In this document: positions 57,463 to 64,000 of the stretch, piece after piece
Numbering within the stretch: position 1 is the first letter of the stretch
Layout: each line of letters begins with the position of its first letter
Assembly (NCBI GenBank): GCA_032871835.1
Contig: CM065300.1
Span: forward strand, 1,498,001 to 1,562,000
Reading direction: 5' to 3'
DNA length: 64,000 nucleotides
Source of the DNA: Dipteronia dyeriana
Taxonomy: Eukaryota; Streptophyta; Magnoliopsida; Sapindales; Sapindaceae
Notes under the pieces: generated by a model
The model's database searches: none
Seen by the model: only the letters and a program-made list of their open reading frames with translations
Told to the model about the DNA's origin: nothing
Position numbers and translations under genes: made by a program

Positions 57463-60251
57463 ATGGCCACAACCAGCGGAGTTGAAATCGGTGCCCCAGG
57501 TTTTCAATTTCTTCACTGTCCCTTCGTCCTACTTCAAATTTATATATATATATATATATAACATTGGTTTAATTAGTTTGTTTGCATATAATTTTGTTTT
57601 TATGTTTGTTCATGATTTTAATTGTTTGGATGAAGAAGGAAAAGCAAAATAGTGACTTTGTTTACTGGCATGTTTTTTTTTTCAACTGGGTATCTGTTGT
57701 TTAAACTGTTGAACTATTACTGGATAAAAGCTGCGCATTCGAGATTGTGTTGTTGTTGTAATTTGGATTATCTGGAAATGAGGGTCTGTTTTATTTTGCT
57801 GTTGTATAATTGTAATAGGTAGTTGTTCTGTGTAGCTTAGTTTTTAGAAAGGTTATACAGTGTATATGTTTGGGAGAAGAAAAAGTATTGGATGATACAA
57901 AGTTTCTTGGAAGATCACGGAGAGCGTTCCTGTTGGTATATTATAATCAATTAATATGATAGTGTTGTTTAAATGACAATATGGAAATTCGGCATGTTGT
58001 TTCCGGATTGGAATGGATTGTTTTTTGTTGCTATGTAGTAGAGGAACCACCTACACTTGGTGGATTTGACTTCTCGTTTGTCTTCGGTTCTAGTTTTATA
58101 AACTACCAAGTATTAGTTGTAGATTTATTGAATGAAATGGTGCAGATCTCTGGGTATGGACCACAATAAGAAAATTATGAAGATCGAGAATTTTGATAAA
58201 TTTTGCTTGTCACCATTTGAAACTTGTTAATTTATGAATCCGATGATGAGAATAGTAGGCTCAGCTAAGTTTTCTTAATTTGAAGATTCTGTTCCAGGCA
58301 ATGGGATTGATAAATATGGTATATCAATTGACTCTGTCAAGGAAGTTGCTTCTGGTTCAAGCTCAGAGTCTCAACCTAAAGATATCGGTGAGAGCTTAGG
58401 ATTAACTATTTTCGTAATTATCGATACTTTTTTTTTCTTTTTTGATGGTGCTATAGTAAAGGTGCTATTATTTTATTATTCTAGAGATGAAAACTCCAGT
58501 GGAAGCTATCTGGGAGCAGATGAATAAAGGAATTTCCAACAAGACACAGAAATCTTTTTTGAACAAGTGTAGTCCAACTGTGAATAAAACTTCTTCGAAG
58601 ATGTCAAATGTGAGGATCTTCTCAATTCTCATACTCTTTTTTCTTTTAATTTAAATTTTTCCAAATCGAATGATTCACTATCAGTTGATTAGAGCATTAT
58701 TTTCAACCTTGAATTTATTTTATAGAACTGGATTACGTATCTGGGCTTGGCACCGAAGGAGACAGGATCCCTTGGGCAAGGTGCACCACAAAGTGAACCT
58801 AGTGGTGTGCAAAATTGTACCAGTGACGATGACAAGAAAATTGCTGCTTTATGGGAGGAAATGAACAAAGGAGTACCTAAACGGACATTTAAATCTTTTT
58901 CAAGCAAGCCTAGTTCAGTTGTCAATAGAACTTCACAGACAGTATCCAATGTGAGGAATTTTTTTTTCTGTACTTGTAATGGAATCTTTTTGACAATGGA
59001 GCTAGAATGTGATTTTATTTTACTTGATTTTGTTTCATAGAATTGGATGAAATATTTGGGATCTGCACCAACAAAGAGGGATTCCCTTGGTGAAGATGGA
59101 CCCAGTGGTGTGCAAAACGACACCTTGCCACAGAAGAGACCTAGCGTTGAGCAAAATGATACCAGTGATGAGGCCAAGAGGCTTGCTGCTGCTGCTCTAT
59201 CAGCAGTTAGGGAAGTTGCTGCTGCTGCAGGCCGGGGGAAAGTTGAGGTACTGACTTAATGTTTCTAGTATTCTCGCTCTAGAATTCTTTTGGCATGGTT
59301 TTTATTACACCTCATGGATATGTCATAATAGATCGGAACACTTGCCCTGGATCGACTTCTAGATCATAATTGCTTTGAATAACTAAAGAAATTAAATAGA
59401 TGGGAGATAGAAGTACTGAAGTAGACAAGAAAAAGAGAAGAAGAGAAAGAGACTAACTAATTATAAGCATCTCTCATAGGTCCACTAATCACTTGACTGA
59501 CTGTTGGCGGGTTTCTTTGTATTTGTATGTGTTGTCTGGAAAGAGGAGTACTCGATGATACCAGAAGTAAAAACTGGCTAATATTGGCAATGCTTTTGCT
59601 GGTCATCGGAAGTTGGGTTTTTTGCTGAGTAATTGATTGTAGTTTCTGATAAGCTGAGGCCATTTCTGATAAATAGAAAAAAGGTTTCTAATATGCTTAG
59701 AACTGTTTCCGAAGGAGCAGTTTCTGAAGGAGCATTAGAACAGCAATGGGTCTAGCGTTCCATACTGTGTAGTACACAATATTTTGGCAGATCATTTTTG
59801 AAATCATTTAGGTGTTAAGGTGTTACATGGATTGTGAACCTAGCTACAAGATTCTTTTGAACAATTTGCTCATCATGATTACACTTCTTTCCCTGTGCAG
59901 ATTACTGAGGTACGGGACTTTGCAGGTAAAGAAATTGAATATAAGAAGCTTATTGATGCCGATTCAAAGGAGGCATCTGAAATTGCCAAAACTCCTGCAC
60001 CTTCTGCTGTTGATACTGTACTCGAACAAATCAAGAAGAAGCCAAAGCTCAGTGTCTTAGACAAGACAAAACAGGATTGGGGAGAGTTCAAGGAAGAAAA
60101 GAGACTGGAGGAGGAGTTAGATGCTTACAAGAAGAGCTCCAATCAGTACCTGGATAAAGTTTCCTTCTTGCAGCGAGCAGATTTCCGTGAATTTGAGAGA
60201 GAAAGAGATGCACGGTTGGCTCAACAGGCCAGGAGGAGACCAGACATGTGA
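57463..60251 (+). CDS. SWC5: SWR1-complex subunit SWC5 / craniofacial development protein 1 (BCNT family)
   Basis: SWC5 helps the SWR1 remodeller exchange H2A for H2A.Z in chromatin. Six exons with GT/AG ends and consistent phase: 57463-57499, 58298-58387, 58485-58609, 58726-58950, 59041-59247, 59901-60251, giving 344 residues. It starts MATTSGVEIGAPGNG. The C-terminal 80 residues are a complete BCNT-C domain: LDKTKQDWGEFKEEK, ELDAYKKSSNQYLDKVSFL, RADFREFERERDARLA and the terminal RRPDM. The middle part is repeated: AIWEQMNKGISNKTQKSF...SNNWITYLGLAPKE and ALWEEMNKGVPKRTFKSF...SNNWMKYLGSAPTK, each ending in SGVQN...TSD. Two introns end their exons at the same place in each repeat (SN|NW). The N-terminus is acidic/polar, as usual. 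No disabling lesion was seen. Confidence 0.93.
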
Positions 60252-60690
60252 GAAGCGCCATGAATGATTACTTGTCAGTCATTACTCTCGAGTTGAACTG
60301 GTGTTCAGTTACTAAATATAACTAAACGCCTCGTTTTCCTCTTGAAAGCAATTCCATACCTTTCTCTTGGGATTTTTGACACATTATTTTGGGGGGTATT
60401 TGGAGAACTCTACTAGAATCTGTCAGCTGATTAAGATGGTCTTGAATTGTATGTACAGAATATCAATGGACAATGGTTGATCCTCTTTTGTCACTTTTAT
60501 GGAATGGTTGGTTAGTAAAAATGAATGAGATATCATATGTTATCAATCGATTTTGCCTAAGGAAGGAAACTGAATCTCTCCTTTTTACTATTTCTTTAAG
60601 TTATTCCTATTTTTTTTTAGTTTATAATCTTGGGAGGATTGTGAGGCACGTGAATACTTGTTTATATTCAGTACAGTTAAAAGCTGCATT
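60252..60690. other. SWC5 3' UTR and spacer to the VPS13 relic
   Basis: Starts right after the SWC5 TGA. An AATGGTTG / TTTATGGAAT-type A/T-rich 3' end is plausible near 60460-60500, but no exact poly-A site can be read. Frame 60473-60718 is not a gene. Confidence 0.4.
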
Positions 60691-60694
60691 TTTT

Positions 60695-62941
60695 CCCATA
60701 ACAATGTCATTAAATTAATTTCCCCTGCTAAGTCCACCATTAATTCATGGCAGTTTCTACTCCCTAATGCTGCTGCTGCTTTTCTTTGGGAAGATGTTGG
60801 TAGACGACAATTGTTGGAAATCCTAGTAGATGGAGCTGAAACATCAAAGTCAGAGAATATATGGATGAGATTGTTGATCACCAGCCAGTGAAGGCAGGAG
60901 GCAGAGCTCTATGTCACTACGTGTAACGTGTTACTGTTATTAAAGAGTAGAAAACAAATGTAGTTAAGACTTGGATGCCAGAAAATGAACCGGCAGCAAC
61001 CATTGGTAGAAGAATTCCATCAGCTACCTGGAACAACAGGCAACAGCAATCACTGTCCTCCACAGATAGTGAATTCCATGCAGATCTCGGAATATCAATT
61101 ATTGATCATACACATGAAGAGATTATATCTGTCGGTGCAGAATCTTTTTGTGGCACATTCAACTGGCTTGGGGTCTGGGTTTAGTAGGTAGGCTTTACTT
61201 TCAGTTAACTCTTCATTGCTGAGAAAATAATCTATAGGGTTTCTTCCTTTACTGGGCGGTCACACATACATATATGGTGCAATCTTTTAAACAAGAGCAT
61301 TTAGAGCAAGGGTGAGCTAGAGTTGAGAGTGTCTATTTTAGCCCTATCTTAACTGTGTTTGGTCATCCACCAAATGTATCATCCAATTTTTTTCATACTG
61401 AATATTATGCATAAATTTATTTTGAATGGAGCCATTTCTGATAGCATGTCATGATCTTTGTGGTGGCTTAGATTTTATTCAATGGTGTTCAATCTTGTGT
61501 AAATACAAGTGGATCCATTATATTTTTACGAAACAACTGAACACATTGTTTGTGTTTAACTGTAGCTCTAGCATGCACATGTACATTGTCATTATTTTCT
61601 TGTATTTATTACATTACTGTATGCATGCTTCTGTAAGTTGATTTAGCAAATAAATGTGTTGGTGAACTATGACCGTCTGCTTCTTTGGATTAGTTACCTC
61701 GATTATACTTACTCAACTTGCGTAGTTTTCATCCCTTATTGTCTATGATCTGCAATCTTTGAATTGAGCAATTTTCATACAAATTTGTGTTATAGGTTCA
61801 AATTAAGAATGAACAGAATACAAGTAGATAACCAGTTGCCATTAGCTTGGATGCCAGTTCTTTTCAGGCCCCCAAAAGTTGGGGAGGAGACAGATTATAT
61901 ATTGAAATTTTCCATGACTCTGCAGGCAAATGGCTCATTAGACCTCTGTGCCTATCCATACATTGGTTTTCATGTGAGCTTTCCAATGTCTTGTTCGGTT
62001 AAACAAAAGAGTTATGATCCATTTTCTGTATAATTTTATTTTTGTTTATATACTTAATGCTTCGAACAGGAACCTGAAAATTTTGCCTTTCTTATAAACA
62101 TTCCGATTTCATGAGATGATACAGCAAGTCAATATTAGTAGGTTATACGATACTCGAAGAACTACAGTTTCAATTGATCTATTCATTGAAATCGGGTATG
62201 AAGTTCTTTATTCAAATATGGCTTTCAAATAACTTCTTTTTCTTCCTTCTCTCTATATGATAGATTGTAAGTTTATGAAATCTTATTACCTGAAATTGCA
62301 GTGTTCTTAACATCTCGGAAATTTGATTTAGAATGTCAATGGAAGTGTAACCTAGTCAACAACCAAGGGGAGTTCTCGGGTTTTGGTCATCCTTGATGAC
62401 TGCATTGAGGAACACTGAAAATATGCCAGTAAGTTTTTTGACTCATAATATTTTGTTAGTGGTATGATTCATCCTTGATGGTTAAGCCTTTTTTCTTACA
62501 AATGCTTGAAAACAAAACTGCAAACCAAAGTCTAACCTTGCTATGATGTTTTATTAGAGACCACCAACCCCAGATCTATTTTTCCAACTACTCCCACTAC
62601 ATTGACAGTTCAATCTATTTCATCTGGTCATTGTGAAAAGGATGTCATGGATATTGTTTCACTACAGTCTCCAGTTGAATGAGTGAAACTGGAATGTTTT
62701 CTGGAGCTGCGGAAATGAAAAGAACATGAATAATTAAGCATGGATGCTTCTTACCTTAGCTTTCTTTTACTTCACTCTCTTTGTAATGTACATTATCTTG
62801 CAGGAGAACAAGGGTGGGGAGGACTTTGGTGATGTTATCCGAGAGGGAGGTGGAGCTTTTGCAAAAGGTCTATTCAGAGGTGTCACTGGAATATTAACAA
62901 AACCTCTTGAAGGTGCAAAAACATCCAGTGTTGAGGGTTTC
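60695..62941 (+). pseudogene. VPS13-like C-terminal region, decayed
   Basis: VPS13 proteins are large lipid-transfer proteins at membrane contact sites. Only part of the C-terminal region is here. Exon remnants: 60700-61188 (LLPNAAAAFLWEDVGRRQLL, LVDGAETSKSE, then after a frameshift DEIVDHQPV, WMPENEPAAT, QQSLSSTDSEFH, IIDHTHEE, STGLGSGFSR in different frames); 61796-61973 (RFKLRMNRIQVDNQLPLAW, VLFRPPKVGEETDYILK, GSLDLCAYPYIGFH); 62070-62195 (EPENFAFLINI, then a deletion and shift, MIQQVNISRLYDT); 62302-62428 (VLNISEI, stop, PRGVLGFWSSLMTALRNTEN); 62804-62941 (GEDFGDVIREGGGAFAKGLF, GVTGILTKPLEGA). Splice sites mostly survive, but shifts, stops and a missing exon after TENMPV make it non-functional. 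It starts about 450 bp after SWC5. Confidence 0.88.
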
Positions 62942-62965
62942 TCAATATTTTTGTTAAATCTGTGA

Positions 62966-63790
62966 ATCTATTTTATTATTCAAGCACACATGTGTAGCTT
63001 TCACACTTGATCGAGCTTGGTGCTGTAATTAGCCTTGTTTACCGGCATCTTTCCGAAGAGTTAAAAGATTTCATGGTATATTGACAAGCTTTTGCAATTC
63101 TAATTCTATTTGGGAATTGCTGAAAAAGAAAGTGATGAAACCATATACACCACATGCTGATGGCACCAATTCTGAAGTGAAGAAACCGCGAAAGTCATCA
63201 GAGAAGCCTCCTCGTCTTATACATGTCGAAGGAGTTATTGATCTTTTTCAGGGCCTGAAAAATATGTCCAAAGAAGAGTCAAGTCCCTTGCTTGCTTGGG
63301 CTCATATGCGTTTACTATTGTCAAGGTCCGATGATTTGCCTGGAACAGCTCAAGGAATCAAAGGGCCGCGATAGCATGGAAATTGCCGATGATTGATAAA
63401 GACAAAACCACCAAGGTTAACATCATCAGCTGAAAAGACAGAAGTTAAGAACTGCCCTTTCACAGTTAGTAACCTTGATAAGACATTGTCTAGTGACGGT
63501 CATACTCTTGAGCTCCTCTGTGGTCTGGTTGAGGATTTTTCCGTGACAGTGGTAGGCATGCCTGATGGACGTTTTCGAAGCTTCCCAATTGAATTTATAG
63601 GCTCGCGACTTTCTGGGTGCCAAAGCCTCCAATCGTGTTGCATTAAAATGTCAGCCTGCCGGAAGATATTATGACTGAAGAGCTGATCGTAACTCAAAAT
63701 ACGTGGACTAATGAGCTCGGATGGGTGAAAGAGGAAAGATGCCCTGCTCATGGATCTGCTAGCAACGTCAAAGGTATTATGTAGTTTCAT
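62966..63790 (+). pseudogene. Unidentified gene relic at the right side
   Basis: The plus strand reads, across at least three frame changes: LIELGAVISLVYRHLSEELK (62999-63075), KPYTPHADGTNSEVKKPRKS, PPRLIHVEGVIDLFQGL, EESSPLLAWAHMRLLLSR, GIKG/AAIAWKLPMIDKDK (about 63354-63405), EKTEVKNCPFTVSNLDKTLS, HTLELLCGLVEDFSVTVVGM, GRFRSFPIEFIGSRLSG and PEDIMTEELIVTQNTWTNEL (about 63655-63715). Codon composition and phrase length indicate former coding DNA, and it seems continuous over about 800 bp, which suggests few introns. I could not name the family and it does not match the VPS13 C-terminus. Confidence 0.5.
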
Positions 63791-64000
63791 ATTTTAACAT
63801 GAGATAAGAGCAACAAGAAACCTTACTACTGATTCACATTAATGTGTCCGCAAAGTGAAATCGTGCATTCGAGCCTTTGATGCTGGTGGACAGTTAATTC
63901 TGTGTTCAATCATGATCAACTTTTAGGCTTTTAGTCTTTTCCTTCTTGCATGTGTAGTCATCATTTTTTTTAATAGAATCAATGTCACTTAATCATTATA
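63791..64000. other. End of window, no feature
   Basis: No recognised feature in the last 210 bp. Confidence 0.4.

Noticed and set aside
58689..59177. 162-residue minus-strand frame
   Set aside because: It is antisense to SWC5 exons 4 and 5, and crosses their intron.

Overview
This window is nuclear DNA of a land plant, most likely a eudicot. It is AT-rich, its genes have many short introns with GT/AG ends, and it is crowded with plant repeat families: Ty1/copia, LINEs with a plant-type RNase H, DUF1985/Ulp1 elements, and hAT, PIF and foldback MITEs. I could not name the species. Coordinates and splice sites were read by eye; no alignment was run.

Only one gene looks whole: SWC5/CFDP1 (BCNT family, SWR1 chromatin-remodelling complex) at 57463-60251 on the plus strand. 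It has six exons, a complete BCNT-C tail, and a promoter with TGGGCC (site II) and telobox motifs. Its 5' flank also exists as a stray copy at 49.36-50.6 kb, split by a 1028-bp hAT-type element with a perfect 8-bp target duplication. A decayed VPS13 C-terminal region starts about 450 bp downstream of SWC5, followed by an unidentified gene remnant up to the window edge.

From 10.07 to 15.97 kb on the minus strand lies the 5' half of an RNA polymerase III second-largest subunit gene (NRPC2). Nine upstream exons read cleanly except for a TAG at codon 85. About 75 residues are then missing, the next 60-bp exon is present three times in a perfect 253-bp tandem array, and the gene stops after one more exon. 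A LINE fragment sits in its seventh intron and another lies past its 3' end.

The rest is mobile or duplicated DNA. Regions: 0-1.7 kb LTR-like and pyrimidine-rich DNA; 2.0-3.8 kb a foldback element and a long-TIR MITE; 4.9-6.1 kb a transposase-like gene relic; 18.5-19.3 kb a PIF/Harbinger-like MITE; 19.9-23.4 kb a DUF1985/Ulp1 gene relic on the minus strand; 25.3-26.5 kb a related element with TIRs; 28.3-30.4 kb a second transposase-like relic; 33-38.2 kb an array of duplicated blocks containing two small acidic reading frames; 38.9-45.0 kb an internally deleted copia element with LTRs, PBS and 5-bp TSD; 46.4-47.4 kb a degenerate satellite with alternating units; 47.6-49.3 kb a second DUF1985 relic; 52.1-53.1 kb a hAT-like element; 53.7-54.5 kb a large CTCGAT-core minisatellite. 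Several of these share terminal sequences and a habit of carrying tandem arrays with a TCGA/CTCG core, which is the least explained pattern here.
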